From the NCBI GenBank assembly GCA_964019335.1, contig OZ025737.1:186001-250000 (forward strand): a stretch of 64,000 nt of DNA, read 5' to 3'. Under the pieces are notes generated by a model. The model had not been told where the DNA came from. It ran no database searches and saw only the letters and a list, made by a program, of their open reading frames with translations. The position numbers and the translations under genes were made by a program. This document shows, piece after piece, positions 30,206-40,435 of this stretch. Source of the stretch: Diplonema japonicum (taxonomy: Eukaryota > Euglenozoa > Diplonemea > Diplonemida > Diplonemidae). Every line of letters starts with the position of its first letter. Position 1 is the first letter of the stretch.

Positions 30206-33200
30206 ATGAGCACCGTTGACCTTTTCAACGAGACATTAGACGTTTTCAATGCCAGTTTTAACGTACTCAACGATGCTTCAGCCTCGCTTGCAGGCGTTGT
30301 CGATGACCTCGGAAACGCCTTAGCCACGTTATTCGGGTTGTTCTTGTGTTTTACGCAAGTAGGGTACTTGTACTATAAGTGCGGGAGCAGCAGGTGCACG
30401 GACGTACTGCACATAAGCACCATGGCGGTGGTCAGCGTGGTGATCAGCACCCTGATGTGGTGGTTCACGGGGTACGGGATAACATTTGGGAGCGGCGCGT
30501 TCGGAGGCGGGACTGCTGACAACTACGCGATCAACGGTGCGCACAGTGACTACGCACGCTTCATGATCTCTTTGTGCTATGCATCGATGGCTTCAACGCT
30601 CATGAGCGGGACCGCCACCGGAAGGATGCGTCTCGGGGTGTACTGTTTCGTGACCGCCGTGGTCAGTGGGTTCATCTTCCCTGTCGCTGCACACTGGTGT
30701 TGGAGCTCCGAAGGCTGGCTCGCCCCTTGGTCTAAGAACAGAATCGGGTCGGGCTTCATCGACGCAGGCCCTGGGGTGGCGAACATGGTCGGCGGAAGCA
30801 TGACATTTGCAATAGGGTTGTTTACTGGTGCGAGAGCTGTCCCAAGCATGTGCGGCGAGTTCAGTTTTCTGTGGTGCAAGATGCTTGTCCCACACGACAG
30901 GTACATGCAAGGAACGGGATTGCTCCTTCACTGGGCCGGGTGGATGTTTTTCAATGTTGGGGGTGTGCTGCTCATGCCGCACGATGTGTACGTGAGGTCA
31001 TTAGGGAAGATAACATCGGTGATCTGCCATGCAGCGATATCGTCGTGTTTGGTGCCTGCGGCAGGGACCGCTGCAGCGATACTTGTATCACGTGAACTGA
31101 ACGGATTCTTCAGGTTCGACTACTTGGTGGGATCCGCCATGGCGGGGCTGTCGATGTCGGGTTCGTGTGGATATTTCGTCCCGCTGTCTTATTCTCCATT
31201 ACTTGGACTAATCGCTGCAGGGATCTATTATGCGACGAACCAACTGGGAATCCTTCTGAGAATCGATGACGTTTTCAACGTGGTGTCCGTTCACTGGGTG
31301 CCGAGTATCGTCGGCTGCCTCCTCACACCTTTTTTTGCCGAGTCTAGTCTTGTCGAATCCGTCACAAGCGTGCCCCTCAGTTCAAACAGGGGCGAGCTTT
31401 TTGGGGTCCACCTCCTCGCGGTTGCAACCATCTGCCTTTGGTCTTTCACCACCACGGCTCTCGTCATATTCATCGCAAAGAAAATCGTACCTGAGGACAT
31501 CACAGCCCTCGGAACTGCTGGCTACGATACTTTGGAGCATGACGCTACGTACGGTGAAAACGTGAAGGAGGTTACAGAACCGAAACAGGCGGGCGCTCCC
31601 CCGTGTCATCGGTTCTCCAGACCTTCTGTCCAACTGAAGTCCTGGGAACAGCAACGTGCAGAGTGCCGATCGCGTACCTTCTCCATGCAAGATGTGTGGG
31701 TGACCCCCCAAAAGAAAATATTCACGATGGAGAACATAACGCAAGCGGTCCGTTTCTGTGTGTACCTTTGCATCCTGGCTGGGATAACCTCCCTGAGCGC
31801 ATCGATACACTACTCAGCTGATACGATATCTGCCTCCAACTCCTCTGATCTCGATGTTGTCGAAGTCACTTCCAACGACACCGACACTCTCAACAATGAT
31901 ATCTCCACAGCAGCTGCCGACATGGACAAGATGTGGGTGTTGATCTGTGCAACCATCGTGTTCTCGATGCAGCTTGGATTCTGCTTCCTGGAAGCTGGCG
32001 GGGTACGGTCAGGGAACGTGATCAACATCATCTTCAAGAACCTCGGGGACTGCGCGATCGGAGGGATGTGCTGGTGGCTGACAGGATACTCCATCGCATA
32101 CAGCGAGGGGAATGTCATAATGGGAACAGGAACAAGCTATCTAGCCTTCTCTCCCAAACCTGCAGATGACGACTACAACCTCTACGCACATTTCTTCCTC
32201 TCCTTCACTTACATGACAACGGCTGTGACCATTGTGAGTGGTGCAGTGGCAGAAAGGATCAGCCTCGTTGCCTATTACACTTTTGTCGTGATCGTTACCA
32301 GCTTCACCTATCCGATTATTGTGCACATCATGTGGAGCAGCTACGGTTGGCTGTCTCCTTGGTCAGCCGATAGGATAGCGGGGAACGGGATCCTTGATTT
32401 CGCGGGGTCAGCTGTCATCCATCTCTTCGGGGGTTCCAGTGCTCTCACCTTCAGCTACCTCATCGGGCCCAGGAAGCTTCCAGGTGGCCTCGATATCTTC
32501 TCTGAAGAGGGGATGGAAATCGCATGCCCGCATAACAGATTTTTGCAATCTGCCGGGACGTTGTTGTTGTGGTTCGCGTGGTTCGCCTTCAACAGCGGCA
32601 GTGTGATCGGATTGAGCGGTGGGGGCTCTGAAGCTGCGGCAACGGCTTCTGTGAACACAATTCTGAGCTCTGCAATATCCGGTGTGACCGGGATGATTGT
32701 GTGCAAGGTGACGTACGGGAAGATGGACATCGGCCACATATGCAACTCCATCCTTGCAGGGCTTGTCTCCATCACCGCTGGGTGTGCTTACGTCTCCCCA
32801 ATCTACTCCTTGCCCATAGGTATTATAGGTGTTGGGGTGTACTTCTTCGTGTTCACCATTCGGCGGAAGCTTCTAATCGATGACGTGGTGGATGCTGTGG
32901 CTGTGCACCTTGGCGGCGGGGCGTGGGGCACCATCAGCGTGGGGCTGTTCGCTGATGCGGAACGTATCAGGATGGGAACTGGCGAGTCATCTGCGGGGGG
33001 TACCTACGGGCTGTTCCTTGGCGGTGGGTGGACGCAGCTTGGGTTGCAAGTATGCGGCGTCTGCACTGTGATGGGATGGTGCGCATTCTTCACAACAATA
33101 TCGTATTTTGTAATCGAGAAGCTGCTGGGCTCGCGTGTGGACATCTTCGATGAGCTGAGAGGTTTGGATGTAACAGAGCACTGCGCCGACTCGTACGACT

Positions 33201-34315
33201 ACATCCAGAAGATCGAAGCAGAGCGTCTTCATGCAGAAGAGGCAGTGACCATTGCACAGCGTGTCTCCGAGGCAATGGTAAAGTTCGACCTGGAAGAAGC
33301 GAAGAGGGTTCTGGGATGGAAGGGCGACCCGTCCCTTGACCAAGTAACGCTGCTGAAGGAAGCCATGCGGACGCTCGTCGGGCATTTGGCCGAGTATCGC
33401 CCGTACCTGCCGAACTCGCTGTTCATGTACGACGACAGCGACGATGCCAGCGACGAAGGAAGCGATAACTCCAGCAACGCATCAATGCGTTCGGTCGTCG
33501 AGAACAGGATGGACTCGGGGTTGAAAACAGTGAAAATCGCCGCTATATCAGTACAGTACTCGAAGGGCACAAAGGCACTGACACACGAGAGGATCCAAAA
33601 AAGCACCGAATATTTGATCGGCTCTATCGAGGTACTCTCAAAACAGTACAAGGGCATGCTGCAAACAATAGAAGGAGGGAAGCTTGTCGTGACGTGGGTC
33701 ACAAAGGTAAACTGCTTGCGGGTTGCCAGCATGGCCCTACGGGTTGTGAAAGATCTCAAATTCGAGCAGTCGAAAGTAATCGCAAGCGGGACAGTGGGGA
33801 AATGTCTATTCGGCAACGTTGGGACGGCGAGAAACAAGTTCACACTCATCATTGGGGAACTAATGTATAAGAATGATCTATTTGGGACAGTGGGGGACTA
33901 TCTAGACGCTCCTGTTGTGGCAGGGTACAACTTAGTTGAGAAACTCACCACACAAATGCTTCTTAGACCCATTGACCGAATCTGTGGAGGCCGCCTCACA
34001 AACACATTTGATGTTTACGAAATCGAGAGCGCCATCAACCTCTCAGAAGATGGGTGGATGTATGATGCCGATTCAGTCCGTGATTGGTTCCCTTCCTATA
34101 AGGCAGGTTGGACGGCTCTCAAGGAATCTAGCTTCAACGCAGCTATCGAGCACTTTGAGGAACACCTCGGCATGAACCCCAATGACATCCATGCCAAGCG
34201 CTTGCTCCAAGCAGCTAAAAACAAACAGGCTCTGGGACGTTGTATCCACTTATGTCCCTTCAGCAAGTCAAACACAGTGTTAAAGGGCGCTATCCCTGTC
34301 ATTGCAACAAGTTGA
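30206..34315 (+). CDS. Double ammonium transporter (Amt-Amt) with degenerate cyclase-like C-terminal domain
   Basis: 1,369 residues. Residues about 35-430 form a divergent Amt/Mep/Rh domain, 560-960 a second, classical one. In the second, the twin-His pore pair is kept (His739 in DFAGSAVIHLFGG, His901 in DAVAVHLGGG). In the first, the first His is Asn193 (GVANMVGG) while His363 remains, so its conduction is likely altered. A cytoplasmic tail has a coiled segment, a YRPYLPNSLF motif, then a class III cyclase-like fold (residues about 1110-1260, with GNVGTARNKFTLI). The metal-binding Asp positions read ISVQ and EGGK, so it is probably non-catalytic. Last comes a TPR-like helix pair. Likely an ammonium transporter or sensor. 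The second Amt core is almost identical at DNA level to the gene at 40436. Confidence 0.88.
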   Translation: MSTVDLFNETLDVFNASFNVLNDASASLAGVVDDLGNALATLFGLFLCFTQVGYLYYKCGSSRCTDVLHISTMAVVSVVISTLMWWFTGYGITFGSGAFGGGTADNYAINGAHSDYARFMISLCYASMASTLMSGTATGRMRLGVYCFVTAVVSGFIFPVAAHWCWSSEGWLAPWSKNRIGSGFIDAGPGVANMVGGSMTFAIGLFTGARAVPSMCGEFSFLWCKMLVPHDRYMQGTGLLLHWAGWMFFNVGGVLLMPHDVYVRSLGKITSVICHAAISSCLVPAAGTAAAILVSRELNGFFRFDYLVGSAMAGLSMSGSCGYFVPLSYSPLLGLIAAGIYYATNQLGILLRIDDVFNVVSVHWVPSIVGCLLTPFFAESSLVESVTSVPLSSNRGELFGVHLLAVATICLWSFTTTALVIFIAKKIVPEDITALGTAGYDTLEHDATYGENVKEVTEPKQAGAPPCHRFSRPSVQLKSWEQQRAECRSRTFSMQDVWVTPQKKIFTMENITQAVRFCVYLCILAGITSLSASIHYSADTISASNSSDLDVVEVTSNDTDTLNNDISTAAADMDKMWVLICATIVFSMQLGFCFLEAGGVRSGNVINIIFKNLGDCAIGGMCWWLTGYSIAYSEGNVIMGTGTSYLAFSPKPADDDYNLYAHFFLSFTYMTTAVTIVSGAVAERISLVAYYTFVVIVTSFTYPIIVHIMWSSYGWLSPWSADRIAGNGILDFAGSAVIHLFGGSSALTFSYLIGPRKLPGGLDIFSEEGMEIACPHNRFLQSAGTLLLWFAWFAFNSGSVIGLSGGGSEAAATASVNTILSSAISGVTGMIVCKVTYGKMDIGHICNSILAGLVSITAGCAYVSPIYSLPIGIIGVGVYFFVFTIRRKLLIDDVVDAVAVHLGGGAWGTISVGLFADAERIRMGTGESSAGGTYGLFLGGGWTQLGLQVCGVCTVMGWCAFFTTISYFVIEKLLGSRVDIFDELRGLDVTEHCADSYDYIQKIEAERLHAEEAVTIAQRVSEAMVKFDLEEAKRVLGWKGDPSLDQVTLLKEAMRTLVGHLAEYRPYLPNSLFMYDDSDDASDEGSDNSSNASMRSVVENRMDSGLKTVKIAAISVQYSKGTKALTHERIQKSTEYLIGSIEVLSKQYKGMLQTIEGGKLVVTWVTKVNCLRVASMALRVVKDLKFEQSKVIASGTVGKCLFGNVGTARNKFTLIIGELMYKNDLFGTVGDYLDAPVVAGYNLVEKLTTQMLLRPIDRICGGRLTNTFDVYEIESAINLSEDGWMYDADSVRDWFPSYKAGWTALKESSFNAAIEHFEEHLGMNPNDIHAKRLLQAAKNKQALGRCIHLCPFSKSNTVLKGAIPVIATS
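31945..33168 (+). repeat. 1,224-bp near-identical block, copy 1
   Basis: Aligned without indels to 40579-41802 (offset 8,634). I noticed a single substitution (32099 a versus c). It covers the entire second Amt membrane core; sequence diverges abruptly on both sides. Confidence 0.95.
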
Positions 34316-34378
34316 AAGGGGGGGGGGGGGGGGGGGAGAATAGCTGTTTATTGCCAACAAGTTTTTTTCACAACAAGA

Positions 34379-34495
34379 CCCCCTTTTTTTTTGTTTTAAC
34401 AATATTATTGTCGAGACTAAAAAACTAGTTGATGGCAGCGTGAATGAGCTATTTTATTAGGTAAGATTCCGCTCGGTGCGCACAAAACAAAGCGC
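34379..34495 (+). repeat. Dispersed repeat family A, copy 2
   Basis: Matches 6078-6198: T-run, ACAATATTATTGT, ACTAGTTGATGGCAGCG, GAGCTATTTTATTA and a GCGCACAAA end. It lies directly 3' of the ammonium transporter gene, next to a hairpin CATTATTTAAC/GTTAAAATAATG. Confidence 0.75.
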
Positions 34496-34591
34496 CATTA
34501 TTTAACTGCAAAATCTCATTTCGCGTTAAAATAATGAGGCCCCCAGTGAGTGAAGAAAATGACGAAGAGTAAAAAAAAAAAGTAACTATTT

Positions 34592-34742
34592 ATTTAGTGA
34601 AAAAATAAGATCGTATGATTTTCACGCGTGGTGGCAGTGGTTTAACGAGTGGGTATATGACTTCACGAGCGAAGCGAGTGAAGTAACATCAACGAGTTAA
34701 ACATGCCACCACAAGTGAAAATCGGATCTATTTTCACTAAAT
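34592..34742. repeat. 151-bp imperfect palindrome centred on GAGCGAAGCGAG
   Basis: Arms start ATTTAGTGAAAA and end TTTTCACTAAAT, with inner matches GTGGTGGCA...TGCCACCAC, GTTTAAC...GTTAAAC and ACTTCAC...GTGAAGT. The whole could fold into a long cruciform. It looks like a MITE or hairpin element. Confidence 0.8.
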
Positions 34743-35849
34743 CCGTTGTTTTATTTAACGTCAGTCAGGTTTGAAAGGGTGGGGTATTACAGGTTACGAG
34801 TTACAAGTTAAAATTTTACTGAGGGTGCTTATGGTTGAAGTTGATTGTCAAGGCATATCCTGTGTGGTGCGGGCTGTGCCTCCATGAGTGCTGACAGGAC
34901 CTGTGAGGCTGCTGCCTGGGTTGCTGAGGTTGCCCCACTAGCAGCTGTCACCGCTGCTGGCTTTGCCAAGCCCACCTCTCTCCCCTTCTGTTGAGAGAGG
35001 CGACCAGATCCTTGAGTGACGTAAAAAGTGAGATTCCCAGATTCGAAGGGGTTTCCAAAACAAGAGGCCTGTGTGGTAACCACTTAGGTGATTTCTTTTC
35101 CGTGTTTGCGCCCCCAACCCCTTGCTGTGCAGTGAAAATAGGGCAAGCGTGAATATAAAGTACTTTATATTCACTCATAAAGTAATTTTCATTTCTGCCC
35201 CTGTTTTCTTTCTAAAACAAGCCTGAAATCTGCAATGAAAATAAAGTGAAGCGTGAAATAATGTGAAATATTATATTCACTCCCACCCTTGAAAATCTGA
35301 CTGGAGTTATATAAAAAAAGAAAAAAAAAACGAAGATTTTTACAAGTTATTCGTTGCCTCTCTCTTTTTCCTCTCTTCGCCCACCCTACCAAGATTTTAC
35401 GTCACTTCCAAGAACGAAAGAAGGAAGGAAAGAACCCCCCCCCCCCCCCCCCCCCCGCTAGAGTCCCGTAGGGCAGGCTTTCGATTGTATTTGGTTTCCT
35501 TTTTTTTTCTTCAAAGTGAGTGTTCATTGTTCATAAAGGCGTGACATGATTTGTATTTTTTTCTTTTTTTTTTTTTACATACTCTCTTTGATGTATATTG
35601 AAGCTTTGAGATACCTAGTACTGACCACCCCTCAGGGGAGGCCCTACTAGGAGCCTGTGGAGTTTGAGCCCGAAGCAACTGCTCGAGGGGAGAGGTCGTT
35701 GCTCACGTTGATGGATTTGGGTACAACTGGCCACGGCCGGTTGTGTATCATTTCCCCTTTATTAAGTTTTTTTTTTAAGGCGATCCTGTCACATACTGCA
35801 GGTTCCCTTTCAAAGACATCTTTTTGTTTTTACAAAAAAAAAGCCCCTT
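34743..35849. other. Repeat-rich spacer, no credible gene
   Basis: A GC-richer unique stretch at 34820-35080 gives an 84-residue minus frame of Ala/Ser/Thr composition that I cannot support as a gene. It is followed by palindromes, a C run (35437-35456) and T-rich sequence. The stretch 35640-35790 is unique but has only short frames. Confidence 0.5.
35149..35174. repeat. 26-bp perfect palindrome with AAAGTACTTT core
   Basis: GTGAATATAAAGT followed by its exact complement. A related 20 bp perfect palindrome with the same AAAGTACTTT core lies at 55598-55617, and AAAGTGGACTTT ends occur at 55405. Confidence 0.85.
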
Positions 35850-37686
35850 TTAACCCTTAGACGCCCAGGGGGGGGGGGGGGGGGGGGGGGGGTAATTGAT
35901 TTTCGAAATTTTTCGATTTTGGGTCTTTGTTGGCATTGGGTCAAACATGCTGAGTCTTGAGGTTATTTTTTGATTCGAGGTACGCATTTGAAAGATTTGC
36001 GTTCATTCCACTAAATATTTAGTGTTTTCGACCCATGGAGGTGCATCGACCGGATGCCATGAGTTCATTTGCTTTTCCTGGAAATCATGCATGCGAAACT
36101 CGCTAAAATCTCAGTGTGCATGGGGGTGTTCACTGTTCTGGTGCCTGCGGTGACAGTTTGTCGCAATGAGATGGACGGCATCTGGGCGAGAAACATTTAC
36201 ATGGAGTTGTGCAAGGCAGGGAGGCAATTTGGTTCGAGGAGAAGAAACCTCGTAATGCCGTAACGCCATAGCTGTGTCCAAGGTGCCAGAGGTATGCACT
36301 CTCGGTTTGGCGTTGGCCGGGAAGGCTGACCTTCCGCATCGTGCTGAGCATTTCTGGACTTCCGCTTACCCGGGGGGTCATCCCAGGGGTTGGAGGTGAG
36401 CACTCTCTTCCTTTTTCCAGCTGCTCTGTCGTCACGACGGTCACAATTTCAGGAGGTATTGTTGCACCATCCCGGCATATTCCTTTGCTTTGAACTACTT
36501 CGCTTGGGATAATCCTGTGGTGGGCTGTGGCAGACGGGAGGCCTTCTCACTTCACTCTGTGTACTGCTTGCTTTTCAATACGTTCTTTACCCATGCATGC
36601 TCCGTTATGCTGGTCATCGTCTGGGATCGGTGGTTGCAAACGTCACACCAGTGCTGGTTTCCACACCGTTTCCCGTGTGACCACGAAGCACACCACGAGT
36701 ACCCCGGGCTGGGACCGAACCCGACGACGATGGGGACGATCGGCCAGAGGGCCTGCACGAGCGACCCGAACCTCCTGTGCAAGTGGGACGGGACCAAATG
36801 CGACCCGAAGCCCTGTGGAGCGGTCTTCGTGCGGGAGAAGTGGTTGAAGGCGCCGAATGCAGACTGCCCAGGGACACGGCGGTGGACGCCCGTGTGCAAC
36901 GTGCACGGTGACGACGGACGCGGCGGCGTGCAAGAGCGAACTGCGCCTGGGACCGCGAGGGACACGCGGTACCCGACCCAAGGAACTCCGCGGTGAGCAG
37001 CGACTGTGGATGGACGGGTGATGTACGCGGAGAAGAAGTGCACGGCGGCGAGGCACAGGCAGACTGCAAGGCTTGCGACTGCTGCTCGTGGAACGCTGCA
37101 GCAGCGTCTGCTCGCAGGACCGTTGCCAGCCTCTGAACCGCCGGACTGCGGGAGGTGCTACTGGGACGCGACGAAGAACGAGTGCATCCCCGACTACAAA
37201 AAAACCATCCGTTCTCCAGAAAGGTGGGCCACCTGTTTCGTAGGATCCCAACCGGACCCATAACTACATCGTCATCGCGGTCCTGGTAAATAAAAAAGAA
37301 ACGAGGATTGAGGTAGAGAGGTGGATTTTACCATATGAACATTGCAGGTCGACGGAAACTGCTCCCGTTGTGTGCTGGCATGTTGATTTTGATAAGGCCT
37401 AGTGACTCGGAAAAAAAAAAAAAAAGAAGGAAAAAATCATGGAAAAATCATGAAAATCCGGAAAATGCCTATTTTTGGTGTCACCCAGTGTCTCGGCACC
37501 CCGTTCTGGGATGAAGTTATGAGGTTTCAGATGGATAGAAATAGCGCATTTAACGCAGATTTTCAATATCTTTCCATTCCATCTTTTTTTTTATGAAAAC
37601 CGATCCGAGGCTTTGGTCTAGATGACCACAGAACAATTACACCTATTAACTGCTTCTACAGAAGCAGTTGGGCGTTTATGGGTTAA
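35850..37686. mobile_element. Second piggyBac-like element, 1.84 kb, TTAA-flanked
   Basis: Left end TTAA then CCCTTAGACGCCCA, right end complement TTAA then CCCATAAACGCCCA: 12 of 14 bases match, with TTAA on both sides (35850-35853, 37683-37686). A 10 bp-stem hairpin (AACTGCTTCT...AGAAGCAGTT) sits just inside the right end. No transposase is visible. The interior carries a G run, unique sequence and the decayed Cys-rich gene at about 36730-37262, possibly captured host sequence. Confidence 0.75.
36730..37262 (+). pseudogene. Decayed Cys-rich protein with C-x-WD repeats
   Basis: GC-rich, coding-like sequence, unlike its surroundings. Three fragments of one motif type appear in shifting frames: ACTSDPNLLCKWDGTKCDPK near 36750-36810, NCAWDREGH near 36940, and DCGRCYWDATKNECIPD near 37145-37190. 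Spaced C-x-WD-x(4-5)-C units suggest repeated small disulfide domains of a secreted or surface protein. At least two frameshifts and stops separate them. Short introns could explain some of the breaks; I favour decay because no good splice sites join all pieces. Confidence 0.55.
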
Positions 37687-37985
37687 AAAGCCCTTGTTTA
37701 CATTTTCTGCGTGAGATTTTTTTGTGTTTCAAAGCGAAACTCCAGAATGAAAGATCTCTTGAGAACAACGGGAGGGCAACAAGGACACCTGTTCCGCTCG
37801 ACTTAGAAGACACTGGGTTGCGCTCAAGACATGGTGGACGTGACGTATGCTCCAGAAGGGGATAGAAATTCACACGCAGTCCTTAAGTAATCTCTTTTAC
37901 TTTTTTTTTGTCTTCTTTTAAAGGTCTAGTGCGCACGTTGTGGTTAATATCCGCGAGTACAGAATGTGTCTAGATGCTAACTTTT

Positions 37986-38023
<38 letters not shown>

Positions 38024-38119
38024 CCTTTTTCCAAAGGGTGCAAACTTCTTTACCGTATTTTAACTACTGTAAAATCCGGAAGAGCAAAAAAAAAAAAAAA
38101 AAAAATCCGGGACTATCAC

Positions 38120-40190
38120 TGGACCTGATGAGTGCAATGGGCTTGGCAGAACCAATAAGGAGAGCACTCCAAGGGATGTACAACCAGATTTCAAAGAGGT
38201 TTAAGTTCCCGATTGGAGTGGGCGACCCGTTCGAGGCACCAACGGCATCCTCCAGGGCTGCCCATTGTCGGTGATCATCATCAACGCGCTGCTTTCTGTG
38301 ATGATCAAGACGATGGAGGCAGCGGGGGTGAACGTTGTAGCCTACGCGGACGATGCATACCTCCTGGCGAAGCTCCGCTCGATTCTGCAGGCAGGGATAG
38401 ATGGCGCACTGGAGTTCTGCACCCTAACAGACATGAAGCTGAACGACACAAAGACCGTTGCCTTCGACACGGCGAGAGGGTTCAAATCCGAGGTCCTGGG
38501 GAACAGAAAGGAGTGCCGGAAGGGCGTTGAGGTCACAATGCCGTACAAAACGGTAAAGAGCCTGAAGGCACTCGGGGTGCAGCTGAGCATGGAAGCAGGA
38601 ACGACATGGAACGTCCCATCGACCAAAGCATTCGGGTCCCTGGATAGACTGGGGAACACGAACCTGGCCTTCGAAACCAAAGCGCACTTTGTGAGCTCGT
38701 CGATACTGCCCTCCTGCCTGTACGCGAGCCCCTTCTCGCCGCCGAAAAAAAATAAGGAAACGATCAAGAAATTGACGACGAGGATCACCGTATGCCTATG
38801 GGGCCCCCACCACCGTGGCCGCCCGCCTATTGCTGTGAATGCAGTCCTTCTGAAGGGACCTACCTCATTAGTGGCGTACCGGTCCCTCAAAATGAGATCC
38901 GAGGCATGGAAAAGGAAGGACTGCGACAAAGGTTGCAGAAAATAGCGGAACGCTACGTGGAAGGGGGGACGCCGAGAGGTCCGGTGGGAACCTGTTGAAA
39001 AGATGGCTGCCGTACATCGGATGGAGCTGGAGCCGATTGACGGACTGCAAGAACATGGGATGGCCAGAAAGAGGACACGTCTTCAGGGAAGCTGTGAGGA
39101 AGGCCCGGTGCGGGGACCTCACGAAGGAAAGGAGCACGGTACGAGGACTCGAGGCTGGGGCTGACCCTGAAACGAATAGGCTGTGGAAGGAGGAGAGGGA
39201 TCCGGTGGTAGCCTACCAGTTCAGGAGGATCATAGCAGGAGCAGTCCCCTACATAAGCCCACACGCCAGTGCGGGACCGAAAACCGTTCCACTCGACCCG
39301 GCAAGTGAGGAAGAGGAACCGGACAATGATGACTTGAAAAGAGAGGGCGGGAGACCACCCGGAGAGACAATGCTTCCTCAGAATTATAGATGCGACATAT
39401 GCACGGCAGTACACCAGAACACAGTGACGCTGCTACGGCACCAGCTGTACGAATGCCCACTTGCGCAGGAAGAGCTAGCGAGGGACGGGTTGGAACCGCT
39501 ACGCGACAGGTCGGGCTGGCCTCTCTGCCTGGAACTGCACGGGATCTTGCCGAGGGGGCACGGATTTGCACACCTGGAGAGGTTGCAGAGGTACCTGGCG
39601 ATGATAGTAGCAAAGCGTGATGAGGAACTGATCCAAGTGGAGGATTTTGGAGGAGAACTGCCGTGGGAACGGAAAGTGGTGGGAGTAAAGCACTTGACGC
39701 CGACGTTGGAGCAGCTCGGGACGACAAGTGGGATACTGCGGATGTACGCGGAGTCGCTGTTGAAATGGATGTCGGAGCTAAGATGGGTTAAAGAAGACAC
39801 GACGTCGGAGGTGACGGCGGTGGAGTTAGCCCTAGACTTCGAAGCGACGACACGAAGATCGCTGGGAATGACGCAGGAGGAAAAGGCGCGAAGGATCAAG
39901 AAACTGATCCAAAAGGTGAACGACAGGTGCGCATTACAAGGAAAGAAAAAGCCTTTCCCGGCGAAGAACAAAACGAGAGTGAAGTCCCTCATGGCAATAG
40001 GAGGGAAGGCGGCGATAGGCTTTGCAAGGAGACCGATCTTCGCCTAACGAGAAACCCAGGACAGGCTAAAAGAGCTGAAGACCAACCTGAAGGAGGACCG
40101 CATCAACCGTCTGCGAAAGACACTGGTATCCGCCATCGGAACGAAAGCGAGGCTCCAAAAAGGAAGCATCAAGAGATAGACCCCCACCCC
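38120..40190 (+). mobile_element. Decayed non-LTR retrotransposon (reverse transcriptase plus C-terminal zinc-finger domain)
   Basis: Starts abruptly after a poly-A (5' truncated). GLAEPIRRALQGMYNQISKRF and VGDPFEA match reverse transcriptase palm sequence. A one-base deletion near 38236 shifts to the frame of NGILQGCPLSVIIINALLSV and the catalytic box AYADDAYLLA (about 38341), continuing to 38945. Another frameshift leads to the 350-codon frame 38940-40047, which has CDIC...H...C (near 39395-39450), a CCHC-type zinc finger, and a basic C-terminus. The ATNGILQGCPLS style is, from memory, common in elements of dinoflagellates and other protists. No endonuclease domain or target duplication seen. 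Dead copy. Confidence 0.85.
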
Positions 40191-40435
40191 CCCTAAGGGT
40201 GGTCCTCGAGTGGGATTTGCCCTTAAACATCGCCTTTTTTTTGGCCCAAACCACTCCCAGCACTCCTTTATGGGTTCAGAAGCTACTCCCCCTCTATTTA
40301 TTTTTCTTCTTCTTTTTCTCTTTATGAAACAACTATTTTTCCTTTTTTTTCCCCCAGTGTATTTTAACTAGGTGGAGGGAGAGGGGGCCAAACCCGCAAG
40401 ATCCCTAGCATGTGGTTGTCCGCAATAATACAGTG
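40191..40435. other. Spacer with a solitary piggyBac-like end and acceptor
   Basis: At 40264-40275, CTCCTTTATGGG matches the complement of the inner end of the first piggyBac-like element (CCCATAAAGGA), but the flanking TTAA is changed to TTCA. A T-run and CCCCCAG near 40350-40357 may serve as acceptor for the next gene. Confidence 0.45.

Noticed and set aside
34829-35083. 84-codon minus-strand frame
   Set aside because: Ala/Thr-rich with no neighbours or domain, between repeats; not supportable as a gene.
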